45,169 nt of DNA from Chloroflexota bacterium (GCA_003696565.1 RFHA01000015.1:1-45169); one strand, 5' to 3'. Positions 23,638-32,400 are shown, numbered from the stretch's first letter. Numbers and translations: made by a program. The notes: generated by a model from the letters alone, not told the origin.

Positions 23638-25965
23638 TTAGTTAGCTGCTACCGTCGTTGAAACAACAAAGATCAACCCAATGAGCAACGCCGCCATAAT
23701 CGCTAGAATGAGATATTGTTGCACCCTGCCGGTTTGTACACGGCGCAACCACACCCCAAAGCGTACAATCCCCTGTGGAATACCATCGCCAACCCCGTCA
23801 ATCAACCACAGGTTAAGCAACTTGAGCAAATCACCAATCCAATTGGCTAACCGTGCGATCAAATGAATAAACCCATCGATAATTCCACGGTCAATGAATT
23901 CGCTGACAACTACCCGTGAGAACCATTGTGACGGTTGAACAAAAACCATCTTATAAAGATCATCCAGGTAGTATCGATTCATCAGCGTGTTGTAAATTGA
24001 TTCTGGTAAAATGCGCTTAATTGGGTCTTCCTCGCCGGCTTTAACCGGTTCACGCCAATACAGCAACCATCCTAGATACCAACCACCTAATGCAACACCA
24101 AACGATGTAAGCACTGGCCACCAGCTAAACGGCGGTTTTTCCGGTTGGAACGCTTCCAAAACAGTATATTTCACAAAATCAAAGAATGGATTGCCGTCTG
24201 GCGAGAAGATCGCGCCAAAGATCGGAAACTCTGGTGGCACTCCCACAAACCCCGCAAATAATGCAAACGGGATCAAAATAATCAAAGGGAGTTGCATTGT
24301 ACGGCTGATAATGCTGCGTGGTCCACCTAGTCCAGCGTGTTCAGCTTCTTCAGTGCGAGGTTGCCCAGCAAATGTTAAGCCAATTTGACGGGATGTGTAA
24401 AATGCCGTCAGGAACGCCGCCAGTGCCAACATGATAAACACCAATGCCGGAGGACCATATCCATGAGTCAACCCCAACCAGGCATCTGCCAAAATTTCAT
24501 CTTTTGACCAAAAACCAGCTGTAATCAGTGGAATACCTGCTAATGAAATACCACCTGCAACAAAAGCATAGAACGTAACCGGGATTTTATATCGCAGCCC
24601 GCCCATGTTCATCATATCTTGTGGATCAAAATGATGCGGCTCAGTCTCGTCATGGTGATGATGCTCATCGTGCTCGTCATGCTCATGATGGTGTTCGTGG
24701 ACATGATGCTCACCATGTTCCATCGCATGAATCACCGCACCAGAAGACATAAACAACAATGCTTTAAAGAATGCATGTGTAATCAAATGGAAGAATGCGG
24801 CAACATATGCACCAATCCCCAATGCAGCCATCATAAAGCCCAGCTGAGAGATCGTTGAATAAGCGAGTACCGCCTTGACATCGCGCTGAACAACCCCCAT
24901 TGTGGCAGCAAATAACGCTGTGAAGGAGCCAATAACAGCCATGAAGATCAACGGCTCACTATATACCCCATGATGCGGGTCTGCACCAGCAGCAAACAAT
25001 GGATACATACGGATAATCGCATAAATACCGGCAGAAACCATCGCAGCCGCGTGGATCATAGCACTAACCGGCGTTGGACCTTCCATCGCGTCCGGCAACC
25101 AAACGTGCAAAGGAAATTGCGCAGACTTACCCACCGTACCGATGATAAGGAAAATGCCAATTAGCCCAGATGCACTCAACCCCCAGCTACCAAAAATAAT
25201 CGCTGGTGCATTTGAGAGCATATCCAGCGTTTCTGGGTTATTTAAAATTTCGCGGAAATTGAGCGTTCCTGTCATCGCATAAAGATATACGATACCCAGC
25301 AACATGATCACATCTGCGACACGAGTTACCGTAAACGCTTTAATGGCAGCACTGTACGCGCTCTTTTTCTCAAACCAGAAGCCAATCAGCATGTAAGAAC
25401 ACAAGCCCATGACTTCCCAACCGATAAAAAGCAACAACAGATTATCCGCCACGACCAGCGTTAGCATCGCCCCAGCAAATAGTGAAATTAGGCTAAAGAA
25501 CCGTGCTTGACGCGGGTCATGTGCCATATAGCCGATTGAATAGATAAAAATGCAAACCACTGCAATCGGCACCATGAATAGCATCACAGTCGTTAACGGA
25601 TCAACCAAAACCCCCATGCGAAGCGCATTTAAGCCTGTATCCAGCCAATTCATGCCACTTGCAAAAACCGTTTTGTCTCCAAGCTTATCTGTACTGATGC
25701 CTTCAAAAAAGACTGTCATACTCATCAGCCAGGCAGCCACCACGCCAGACATGCCAACAACAATGCTTGCAATACGGCTTTGTGTTGTCACAACTGGCAC
25801 TTCCATACCGTCATAATCAGGATGATGACCACCATACTCATGATGATCTGTTGCTGGCACCCACTTACTGCGATTTGTCAGCAATGAGATGATGACAAAC
25901 GCGAGCAGCGGACCAACCGGAATCAACCAGGGTAGATAATTAATATCGCTAAAATTTACGTCCAT
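23638..25965 (-). CDS. nuoL: NADH-quinone oxidoreductase subunit L, long form with His-rich loop
   Basis: The distal antiporter subunit carrying the lateral helix, 775 residues against about 610-650 usually. Core motifs are normal: LFIGWEVMGLCSYMLIGFW (TM5 glutamate), IGTVGKSAQFPLHVWLPDAMEGPTPVSAMIHAA (TM7 lysine) and IPLITAGFWSKDEI. Three extras are seen: an N-terminal segment with HHEYGGHH (41-48); a loop at 417-446 with 15 histidines in 29 residues, just before the conserved QDMMNMGGL; and a longer than usual C-terminal lateral-helix region (about 666-750), with two successive IIDG/LIDG units before WLRRVQTGRVQQY. The longer helix would suit an additional NuoM. Spacing to its neighbours is 8-11 bases. 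Confidence 0.95.
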   Translation of the reverse strand: MDVNFSDINYLPWLIPVGPLLAFVIISLLTNRSKWVPATDHHEYGGHHPDYDGMEVPVVTTQSRIASIVVGMSGVVAAWLMSMTVFFEGISTDKLGDKTVFASGMNWLDTGLNALRMGVLVDPLTTVMLFMVPIAVVCIFIYSIGYMAHDPRQARFFSLISLFAGAMLTLVVADNLLLLFIGWEVMGLCSYMLIGFWFEKKSAYSAAIKAFTVTRVADVIMLLGIVYLYAMTGTLNFREILNNPETLDMLSNAPAIIFGSWGLSASGLIGIFLIIGTVGKSAQFPLHVWLPDAMEGPTPVSAMIHAAAMVSAGIYAIIRMYPLFAAGADPHHGVYSEPLIFMAVIGSFTALFAATMGVVQRDVKAVLAYSTISQLGFMMAALGIGAYVAAFFHLITHAFFKALLFMSSGAVIHAMEHGEHHVHEHHHEHDEHDEHHHHDETEPHHFDPQDMMNMGGLRYKIPVTFYAFVAGGISLAGIPLITAGFWSKDEILADAWLGLTHGYGPPALVFIMLALAAFLTAFYTSRQIGLTFAGQPRTEEAEHAGLGGPRSIISRTMQLPLIILIPFALFAGFVGVPPEFPIFGAIFSPDGNPFFDFVKYTVLEAFQPEKPPFSWWPVLTSFGVALGGWYLGWLLYWREPVKAGEEDPIKRILPESIYNTLMNRYYLDDLYKMVFVQPSQWFSRVVVSEFIDRGIIDGFIHLIARLANWIGDLLKLLNLWLIDGVGDGIPQGIVRFGVWLRRVQTGRVQQYLILAIMAALLIGLIFVVSTTVAAN

Positions 25966-25976
25966 GCGTTAAACCC

Positions 25977-26288
25977 TTACCATTTGAGCATGTCCACATC
26001 ATCAACCACCACCGAATACCGACTACGGTAAACTGAAATGATGATTGCCAACCCAACCGCCGCTTCTGCAGCGGCAACAACAAAAATAAATGCAGCAAAT
26101 GCCTGACCGCTTACACTAGCAACAGGATCGCTAAATCGCCAGAACGCAACCAGATTAATATTCACTGCATTGAGCATCAATTCAACGCTCATCAAAACAG
26201 CAACCGCGTTACGGCGCGCCAACACACCATATGCCCCAATCACAAATAAGGCAGCCGCTACCGTTAAAAACATCCAAAGAGGGACCAT
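25977..26288 (-). CDS. nuoK: NADH-quinone oxidoreductase subunit K
   Basis: A small three-helix membrane subunit of the E-channel, 103 residues, normal length. The two conserved buried glutamates are visible in LMSVELMLNAVN and in VVAAAEAAVGLAII. It lies between nuoJ and nuoL in the membrane-arm operon. Confidence 0.97.
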   Translation of the reverse strand: MVPLWMFLTVAAALFVIGAYGVLARRNAVAVLMSVELMLNAVNINLVAFWRFSDPVASVSGQAFAAFIFVVAAAEAAVGLAIIISVYRSRYSVVVDDVDMLKW

Positions 26289-26306
26289 AACTTGTTCCTT
26301 CCGTCC

Positions 26307-26828
26307 TTAATCGTCTTCACGGGCGATAACAATTGCGCCAATCATCGCAGCTGTCAACAACAACGATGCAACTTCAAGCGGCAAAACATAGCCCCACCCA
26401 CTAAAGAATGCCTCACCTAATTGTGCCGTTGAGGCGACTGTGGGGGGAATTTCTTCCGCACCCATTTCTCCCCAAGTTGGGACAATCACCGTAACCATCA
26501 ACAAAAGAAACGCAGTCAACGCAGCCAAAGCAGCTAACCACCACTGCTTATTAAAGCGTTCTTTTAGGTTGGTCATACTGCGTGTCAGCATGATAGCAAA
26601 AGTGATGAGAATACCAATCGCGCCGATATACACTAAGACCTGAACGGCAGCCAAAAAAGGCGCACTCAGCAGAACAAAAAAGCCCGCAATCCCGAATAGG
26701 CTAACCATCAGCCAAACGGCACTACGCACCAAGTTTCTACTGCCAACCACACCAAACGCACCGCCTAGTGTCAAAATTGTGAAGAACCCGAAAGCAAACG
26801 CTTCTGGCGTAAAATCACCAAATGTCAT
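26307..26828 (-). CDS. nuoJ: NADH-quinone oxidoreductase subunit J
   Basis: A membrane subunit of complex I with five helices, 173 residues, normal length. The conserved core VQVLVYIGAIGILITFAIML, containing the helix bulge needed for coupling, is intact, and MIGAIVIARED is a typical C-terminus. It follows nuoH directly: nuoI, which commonly sits between H and J, is absent here. Confidence 0.96.
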   Translation of the reverse strand: MTFGDFTPEAFAFGFFTILTLGGAFGVVGSRNLVRSAVWLMVSLFGIAGFFVLLSAPFLAAVQVLVYIGAIGILITFAIMLTRSMTNLKERFNKQWWLAALAALTAFLLLMVTVIVPTWGEMGAEEIPPTVASTAQLGEAFFSGWGYVLPLEVASLLLTAAMIGAIVIAREDD

Positions 26829-26846
26829 CGTTGTTCCCTCGCTCTC

Positions 26847-28061
26847 TTAGTCGCCAGCCTGTGCAGGTAACATGGTGGACTGTTCAGCCAACCGTTCTGC
26901 ACGGAAGCGATTACGAATTACCGTCAATGTACCGATCAGCAACGCCACATTTCCTAATAGCAGCACAACTGTTTGTGGGATGTTCTGCACAAAATCACGT
27001 GGATCATCTGGTTGTAACCCCAGCTCACGGATAACGAACATCAAAAACGCCACAAGAATCAGGTTAATAATTGACACAGGCACCAAAAACAGCCAATTAA
27101 ACAGCATCAACTGGTCAATGCGAACACGCGGTAACGCATTACGCATCAATAACGATAGTAGATACCAAATTGATGCTTTGGCTAACAAGTATACCAACCC
27201 CAACAGCGGAATTTGATCCACAAATGGACCAATATAGCCACCGGTAAACAGCACTGCCATCAAAACCCCGTTGGTAAACACATGCATGAACTCACCAGCG
27301 AAGAACATCGCAAATTTCATCCCAGAGTATTCGATGTTAAACCCGGCAACGAGTTCAGATTCGGCTTCTAGCAGGTCAAAGGGAGCGCGTCCGGTTTCTG
27401 CTTGTGAGGAGATAAAGAACAAAAATGCCGAAACCGGCACCATAAACACAAACCACATCCCTGTTTGGGCTTCAACAATTCCTACCATGCTCATAGAACC
27501 AGCTAGCATCACTGGTACTAACAATGCCAGAGCGAGTGGCACTTCATAGCTAATCAACTGTGCCACGACTCGGAAAGACCCCAACAAGGCATATTTATTG
27601 TTGCTTGCCCAACCTGCCATAATCACCGATAAAGTCCCAATTGAAGCAACTGCGACAAAATACAATGCCCCAATTTCCAGGTCTACCCCAACATGCACCG
27701 GTGTCAATGGAATGACTGCCCAAATCAACAAAACTGCCATCACCATCACAACTGGTGAGGCATTGTAAATCCATTTATCTGCACCTGCGGGGGTAATGTC
27801 TTCCTTGCCAAGTAGCTTAATCACATCCGCAAACGGTTGGAACAAGCCAAAGGGACCTACGCGATTAGGACCAATACGGTCTTGCACCCGCGCTGCGAAT
27901 TTACGCTCTACCCAGATCAACAAAATTGTGACTAATAGAGGAAAGGTCGCCACAATTAAAACACCCAAGGTAATGCTTAAAAAATTCGCCAGGTCTGTAG
28001 ATACCCCTAATGTATCTGAAAGACAGGGTGCGAATGTGTTAATAATATCTCTACATTCCAT
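26847..28061 (-). CDS. nuoH: NADH-quinone oxidoreductase subunit H
   Basis: The membrane subunit that forms the quinone chamber with NuoB/D, 404 residues. Signatures are IWVERKFAARVQDRIGPNRVGPFGLFQPFADVIKLLGKED, the SQAETGRAPFDLLEAESELVAGF acidic loop lining the E-channel, and the late LPRVRIDQLMLFNW. Both amphipathic loops look intact, so it should dock a peripheral arm that must be encoded elsewhere. It follows nuoA by 15 bases; nuoB, C, D, E, F and G are not between them. AAAGGTG precedes the ATG. Confidence 0.97.
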   Translation of the reverse strand: MECRDIINTFAPCLSDTLGVSTDLANFLSITLGVLIVATFPLLVTILLIWVERKFAARVQDRIGPNRVGPFGLFQPFADVIKLLGKEDITPAGADKWIYNASPVVMVMAVLLIWAVIPLTPVHVGVDLEIGALYFVAVASIGTLSVIMAGWASNNKYALLGSFRVVAQLISYEVPLALALLVPVMLAGSMSMVGIVEAQTGMWFVFMVPVSAFLFFISSQAETGRAPFDLLEAESELVAGFNIEYSGMKFAMFFAGEFMHVFTNGVLMAVLFTGGYIGPFVDQIPLLGLVYLLAKASIWYLLSLLMRNALPRVRIDQLMLFNWLFLVPVSIINLILVAFLMFVIRELGLQPDDPRDFVQNIPQTVVLLLGNVALLIGTLTVIRNRFRAERLAEQSTMLPAQAGD

Positions 28062-28076
28062 AAATCACACCTTTTA

Positions 28077-28439
28077 CTATGCCCATTCCAGCGCATTTTT
28101 CTTCCAGGCATAAACCAGTGCGTCTGAAAGCAAGAAGATAAATAAAACCCCTGCTGCAAACGCAAAAAAGTCTAACTGCCCATATGCTACTGCCCAGGGA
28201 AACAAAAAGACCATTTCCACATCAAAAATCAGGAAAACCAGACCATAGATGTAATACTGGACTTTGAACTGAACCCAGGTGTCTCCAACCGTTTCCACAC
28301 CACACTCATATGTTGCCTGCTTGATTGCATTCGGTTTTTTAGGACTAAGCACACCACCGAGCAAGATCGGAACGGCTGGCAAAATAGGAGCCAGAACAAA
28401 AAATACACCAATGAAAGCCCATTCACTTAATACATTCAT
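28077..28439 (-). CDS. nuoA: NADH-quinone oxidoreductase subunit A
   Basis: A three-helix membrane subunit of complex I, about 120 residues. The family hallmarks YECGVETVGDTWVQFKVQYYIYGLVFLIFDVEMVFLFPWA are all present, including the loop cysteine and the FDVE acidic pair. The ATG at 28439 is chosen over an in-frame GTG at 28448 because AAGGAG lies 11 bases upstream of the ATG but only two from the GTG. It is the first gene of the operon, under the promoter at 28531-28559. Confidence 0.96.
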   Translation of the reverse strand: MNVLSEWAFIGVFFVLAPILPAVPILLGGVLSPKKPNAIKQATYECGVETVGDTWVQFKVQYYIYGLVFLIFDVEMVFLFPWAVAYGQLDFFAFAAGVLFIFLLSDALVYAWKKNALEWA

Positions 28440-28470
28440 GGAGACCACTACTCCTTAAAAAAACATACTT

Positions 28471-28490
28471 AAAACCGGGCGGTGACCCGG
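28471..28490 (-). promoter_or_regulatory. terminator-like hairpin in the nuo leader
   Basis: On the minus strand CCGGG-TCACCG-CCCGG followed by TTTT lies between the nuo promoter and nuoA. The stem is short but GC-rich, so it could attenuate transcription or protect the 5' end of a long mRNA. No competing antiterminator was identified. Confidence 0.4.
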
Positions 28491-28530
28491 CAAAGTAATT
28501 TTAATTGCGCCCTTTATCACAAGCCTGGTT

Positions 28531-28559
28531 AGTATAGCATTACCACTTAAGACCTGCAA
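28531..28559 (-). promoter_or_regulatory. sigma-70-type promoter of the nuo operon
   Basis: On the minus strand TTGCAG (28559-28554) and TATACT (28536-28531) are separated by 17 bases; a TGC before the -10 extends it. Transcription would start near 28524, giving a leader of about 85 bases that contains the terminator-like hairpin. Confidence 0.75.
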
Positions 28560-28565
28560 TGAATT

Positions 28566-28595
28566 GGGCAGATTTCACAGCGGACGGGCAGATTT
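28566..28595. repeat. direct repeat pair upstream of the nuo promoter
   Basis: GGGCAGATTT occurs at 28566-28575 and again at 28586-28595, a 20-base period, about two helical turns. The pair lies seven bases upstream of the -35 of the nuo promoter, where activator sites usually sit. Confidence 0.5.
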
Positions 28596-28703
28596 TAGCA
28601 CATCCTGGCTAGATAAAAAAGCATTATTACCCAATCAATCCGCTATTTTAGTGTTTGACATGATAGATTATCCTTGATAGCACGTAAACAGAAGGCAAAC
28701 GTG

Positions 28704-29702
28704 ATGTCAACAAATTGGGATTCATTTGTCCATACACATCCCCGTGCGCATATCCTTCAGTTGAGTGCTTGGGGAAAGCTTAAATCTGAATTTGGCTGGT
28801 CAACTACACAAGTCACTTTACAAAGACAAACAGAAATTATCGCTGGTGCGCAAATCTTATTCCGCCCTCTCCCTTTTGGTTTGGGAACGATGGCATATAT
28901 ACCCATGGGACCTTACCATACCACAGCACAAATAGAAAAACCTCTGTGGGAAAAAATTGATGAAACAGCCAAAGAACATCAGGCACGCTTTCTCAAATGG
29001 GAACCTGGAATTTATTTACCAGAAGATCAGCCGCCAGATTTTAAAGCATTAGGGTTTATCCCTAGCCCACAAACCATTCAACCCCCGCGTACAATATTAA
29101 TTGATATTCGCGGCGATGAGGACACAATTTTAAGCCGTATGAACCAAGGAACACGGCGGAAAATTCGCCTTGGGTACAAAAAAGGCGTGCGCTTTTATCC
29201 AGGCACACAAGCAGATATCGCTAAATTTACCCGAATGATGCAAACCACCGGCACACGGAATGAATTCGGTGTTCATGCAGCAGACTACTATCATCGGGCG
29301 TTTGAGCTTTTTCCAGATCAAGTTGCGCTGTTTATGGCAGAACATGACGGTGATGATCTTGCAGGGATCATGGTTTTTGCACTAGGGCGATATGCCATCT
29401 ACCTCTATGGGGCATCATCCAATATCAAGCGCAATCTGATGGCAACCTATGGCGTTCAATGGGAGGCAATCAAATGGGCACGGGAACGTGGTTGCATCTA
29501 TTATGATATGTGGGGAATCCCTGATGAAGATGAAGCCACACTAGAAGCAGAATTTGAAAACCGTTCAGATGGCTTGTGGGGTGTATATGGCTTTAAGCGC
29601 GGCTGGGGGGGCGAGGTTGTCCGTTCGCTCGGCGCGTGGGATAAAGTCTATAATCCACTGATTTACAATGCCTATAAACTGGCATTACGTCTAAGAAGAT
29701 AA
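28704..29702 (+). CDS. FemAB-family aminoacyltransferase (peptidoglycan bridge type), first copy
   Basis: A putative transferase that adds an amino acid from aminoacyl-tRNA to the lipid-linked peptidoglycan stem peptide at the inner membrane face. The 332 residues form two GNAT-like subdomains, with family motifs LQLSAWGKLKSEFGW, MAYIPMGPYH, SRMNQGTRRKIRLGYKKGV, AIYLYGASSNIKRN, GVQWEAIKWARERG and YDMWGIPDE near the C-terminus. The helical-arm coiled coil of staphylococcal FemA is not seen, as in shorter FemX-like proteins. The ATG at 28704, with AGAAGG eight bases upstream, is chosen over a TTG ten codons earlier. A close paralogue follows 65 bases downstream, so the two may act in turn on the same bridge. 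Confidence 0.85.
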   Translation: MSTNWDSFVHTHPRAHILQLSAWGKLKSEFGWSTTQVTLQRQTEIIAGAQILFRPLPFGLGTMAYIPMGPYHTTAQIEKPLWEKIDETAKEHQARFLKWEPGIYLPEDQPPDFKALGFIPSPQTIQPPRTILIDIRGDEDTILSRMNQGTRRKIRLGYKKGVRFYPGTQADIAKFTRMMQTTGTRNEFGVHAADYYHRAFELFPDQVALFMAEHDGDDLAGIMVFALGRYAIYLYGASSNIKRNLMATYGVQWEAIKWARERGCIYYDMWGIPDEDEATLEAEFENRSDGLWGVYGFKRGWGGEVVRSLGAWDKVYNPLIYNAYKLALRLRR

Positions 29703-29767
29703 TAACTATCAGGTGGGTGCAAGTTGTTACCTATCGATTAACACGAAAAACGGGATAAAAGCTATAT

Positions 29768-30811
29768 ATGATAACCGAGACAATTCACGATCAAGAAGTA
29801 TGGAACAACACACTTAAAACCCTACCCTATTCCCACGTGCTGCAAACCTGGGAATGGGGCGAATTCAAGCGCGAGACAACAGGTTGGCTTCCAACCAGGT
29901 TGATGTTCAAAGAAGGGGGCGTTACGGTAGCGATGGCATCTATTCTCACACGTAGAATTGGACCCGTTACAATGATGTATATCCCCAAAGGTCCCGCGCT
30001 TTGTTATGAAAATCTTGAACTAGCGCGCACCGTCTTGCATGAACTAAAAAAGCGGGCGCGCTTTGCCTTATGGCTGAAGATTGATCCTGATGTTGTCATC
30101 GGTACAGGAATTCCAGACACAAATGATGAAACCACATCCCCTTCTGGAGTGGCATTTCGTGATCTACTACAAGCATCTGGGTGGCAATTTTCAAACGATC
30201 AGGTGCAGTTTCGCAATACAATTCGGATTGATTTAACAAAGCCGGAAGATGATATCCTGATGGGGATGAGTCAGAACACCCGCCGGAAAATCCGTACAGC
30301 AGAGAAAAAGGGAATTATAATCCGTCCAGCGACCTTAGATGATCTTGAGACTTTATATAATCTATACCAAATCACTGGGGAGCGGGATAACTTCTTGATT
30401 CGTCCGCCTCAATACTATGAAAAAGCATGGCGAGACTTTATACAGCAAGGACTGGCACACGCATTAATTGCCGAGTTTGAAAACAAACCGGTTGCACATG
30501 TTATTTTGTTCCACTTTGGTCAAACGTGCTGGTATTTTTATGGCGCGTCATCTAATGAAGAACGTCATCGTATGCCCAACTATTTGCTTCAGTGGGAAGC
30601 CATCAAATGGGCAAAGTCACAAGGTTATCAGGTTTATGATATGTGGGGGGCACCAAATCAGTTTGATGAGTCTGACTCTATGTGGGGTGTGTATCAATTC
30701 AAGCAGGGCTTTCGTGGAATAACCATCCGCACAATTGGGGCTTGGGATTATGCGCCTTATCCTGTGCTTTATCGTGCTTATAACACCCTAAGACGAGTCT
30801 TACATCGTTAG
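29768..30811 (+). CDS. FemAB-family aminoacyltransferase, second copy
   Basis: A 347-residue paralogue of the preceding gene, with the same order of motifs: LQTWEWGEFKRETTGW, MMYIPKGPAL, GMSQNTRRKIRTAEKKGI, CWYFYGASSNEERHRMPNY, LQWEAIKWAKSQGY, YDMWGAPNQFDES and MWGVYQFKQGF. The copies differ over much of the middle region, so the duplication is old and their amino-acid or position specificity probably differs. The stop codon is followed within seven bases by the promoter-like TGCTATACT of the zinc-ribbon gene. Confidence 0.85.
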   Translation: MITETIHDQEVWNNTLKTLPYSHVLQTWEWGEFKRETTGWLPTRLMFKEGGVTVAMASILTRRIGPVTMMYIPKGPALCYENLELARTVLHELKKRARFALWLKIDPDVVIGTGIPDTNDETTSPSGVAFRDLLQASGWQFSNDQVQFRNTIRIDLTKPEDDILMGMSQNTRRKIRTAEKKGIIIRPATLDDLETLYNLYQITGERDNFLIRPPQYYEKAWRDFIQQGLAHALIAEFENKPVAHVILFHFGQTCWYFYGASSNEERHRMPNYLLQWEAIKWAKSQGYQVYDMWGAPNQFDESDSMWGVYQFKQGFRGITIRTIGAWDYAPYPVLYRAYNTLRRVLHR

Positions 30812-30814
30812 TGA

Positions 30815-30823
30815 TGCTATACT
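30815..30823 (+). promoter_or_regulatory. extended -10 promoter for the zinc-ribbon gene
   Basis: TGCTATACT is a TGn-extended -10 element about 36 bases before the ATG at 30859. The -35 region (AGTCTT) is poor. Confidence 0.45.
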
Positions 30824-30858
30824 GATTTCAAGTGGATTTAGCACTTGGAGAAGTACAC

Positions 30859-32400
30859 ATGAACACACAACTTATTCAACATATTTTGAGCATCACCAAC
30901 TGGGATCAAGCTACTCGCATGCAAGTTTTAATGGAAGCCCAGCAAGCTGTCATTTCTGGTAGCCAAGATGAGGTCGCCATGACCACATTTACAGCCCTTG
31001 CCCCACGTAACGATACATGGCGACAGTTTATTAATCAATTCATCACGCTATACCCGGAAAACCCATTAGCACAAACATGGCGTAATTATCTAAGGGTCTT
31101 TCAATCCCCCCATAATCAGCCTGGTATCAGTCAGTTAATTAATCAAATATCCACAGGAAATATCCCAACACACCCACCTGCCAACATCAAGCCTGAAGAA
31201 TGGGCAGCCGTTGTAGATATCGTTCATAAAGAAACAGGTCAAACAATCAACACGCCGATTGATTTTACACAACAACTTATTGATTATGTACGTGCCCTTT
31301 CCACACCACAGCCCACCTCCCCCACTAACAAAAACGCTACACCTAGTGAACCAGTTTATGAGATGTTATGGGACTGTCGCTTTTGTGGAACGAAGAAATT
31401 ACTCGGTAAATCGCAGAAATTTTGCCCGGTATGTGGCGCAGCGCAAGACCCGTCTTGGCGATATTTCCCGTCAGATGATGAAAAAGTGGCTGTGCAAGAT
31501 CACAAGTTTGTGGGGACAGATGTTGAATGTCCGGCGTGCAGTACATTAAACAGTGGCGATTCCACCTACTGTACGCGCTGCGGTTCACCATTGGATGCAG
31601 CCCAAGCTGTTAAAGTCCAATCAGCACGTGAAAAGCACGAAAGTGAAAAATTCCAAACAGAAGACCTGCAAGCCCGTATTCATCGTGAATATGATGCAGA
31701 AGCTGGGCGCATCCAACCGGAAGCTTCTAAAAAAGGTGGCTTGCCGCGTTGGATGGTTATGGGCGGGGGGCTTGCCCTTTTGGGGCTTTGTTTCTTTCTT
31801 ATTTATGTATTGTTCTTCGCTAAAGAAGAACGTTCGGTTTATGTTACAGGTTTTGAATGGGAACGCACAATTGAGATTCAACAATTACGTGCGGTTAATG
31901 AGAATACACGATGTGAAAATATGCCAGCTGGTGCATATAGTGTAGACCGCCGGCGCGAACAAGTCGATACCAGGCGAGTGCAAGTCGGTGAAGACTGCCG
32001 TGTTCGTCAGGTTGACCAAGGAGATGGCACATTCCGTGAAGAACGTGTATGTAACCCAGTTTATGAAAATGAGCCGGTTTATGGCGATGTTTGTTATTAC
32101 ACAATCAACCGGTGGCTCGATGACCGTACACTACGGGAAGAAGGGACAAAAGATGACACAGTAGTTTGGCCCCAAGTAAATCTCGCTTGTACCGGTGAAC
32201 GGCTTGGTTGTGAACGTGAAGGGCAACGTGATGAAAGCTATGTCTTAATCCTGGCTGGTGATGGTGATTCCACTTATGAGTGTGAGATCGATTTTGATTT
32301 ATGGCAAAGTACAAATATCGAGGCTGTCTTTACCATTCAGGTCAATAGCGTCACAGGTAGAGCAGATTGTGGATCATTAGAATCAGCATCTAGCGGATAA
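30859..32400 (+). CDS. membrane-anchored protein with two zinc ribbons
   Basis: A 513-residue protein of unknown function with a clear layout. Residues 1 to about 165 are helical and soluble. Two zinc ribbons follow, with four CxxC knuckles: C173/C176, C189/C192, C224/C227 and C238/C241. Then come a charged linker, one membrane helix (WMVMGGGLALLGLCFFLIYVLFF) and an outer domain of about 190 residues. By the positive-inside rule the ribbons are cytoplasmic. The outer domain starts YVTGFEWERTIEIQQL and has eight cysteines (one more lies in the membrane helix), so disulfides are likely. GGAG lies about ten bases before the chosen ATG; a GTG nine codons upstream is less likely. Similar ribbon-TM-beta proteins occur in Chloroflexota, but I know of no characterised one. 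Confidence 0.75.
   Translation: MNTQLIQHILSITNWDQATRMQVLMEAQQAVISGSQDEVAMTTFTALAPRNDTWRQFINQFITLYPENPLAQTWRNYLRVFQSPHNQPGISQLINQISTGNIPTHPPANIKPEEWAAVVDIVHKETGQTINTPIDFTQQLIDYVRALSTPQPTSPTNKNATPSEPVYEMLWDCRFCGTKKLLGKSQKFCPVCGAAQDPSWRYFPSDDEKVAVQDHKFVGTDVECPACSTLNSGDSTYCTRCGSPLDAAQAVKVQSAREKHESEKFQTEDLQARIHREYDAEAGRIQPEASKKGGLPRWMVMGGGLALLGLCFFLIYVLFFAKEERSVYVTGFEWERTIEIQQLRAVNENTRCENMPAGAYSVDRRREQVDTRRVQVGEDCRVRQVDQGDGTFREERVCNPVYENEPVYGDVCYYTINRWLDDRTLREEGTKDDTVVWPQVNLACTGERLGCEREGQRDESYVLILAGDGDSTYECEIDFDLWQSTNIEAVFTIQVNSVTGRADCGSLESASSG

Noticed and set aside
24619-24858. Plus-strand 79-codon frame opposite the NuoL His-rich loop
   Set aside because: It is the methionine-rich mirror of the histidine codons (CAT/ATG) and has no ribosome-binding site.
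28655-28683. TTGACA at 28655-28660 as the promoter of the first FemAB gene
   Set aside because: The -35 is perfect, but the hexamer 17 bases on is TAGCAC, a poor -10, and transcription would start almost at the ribosome-binding site.
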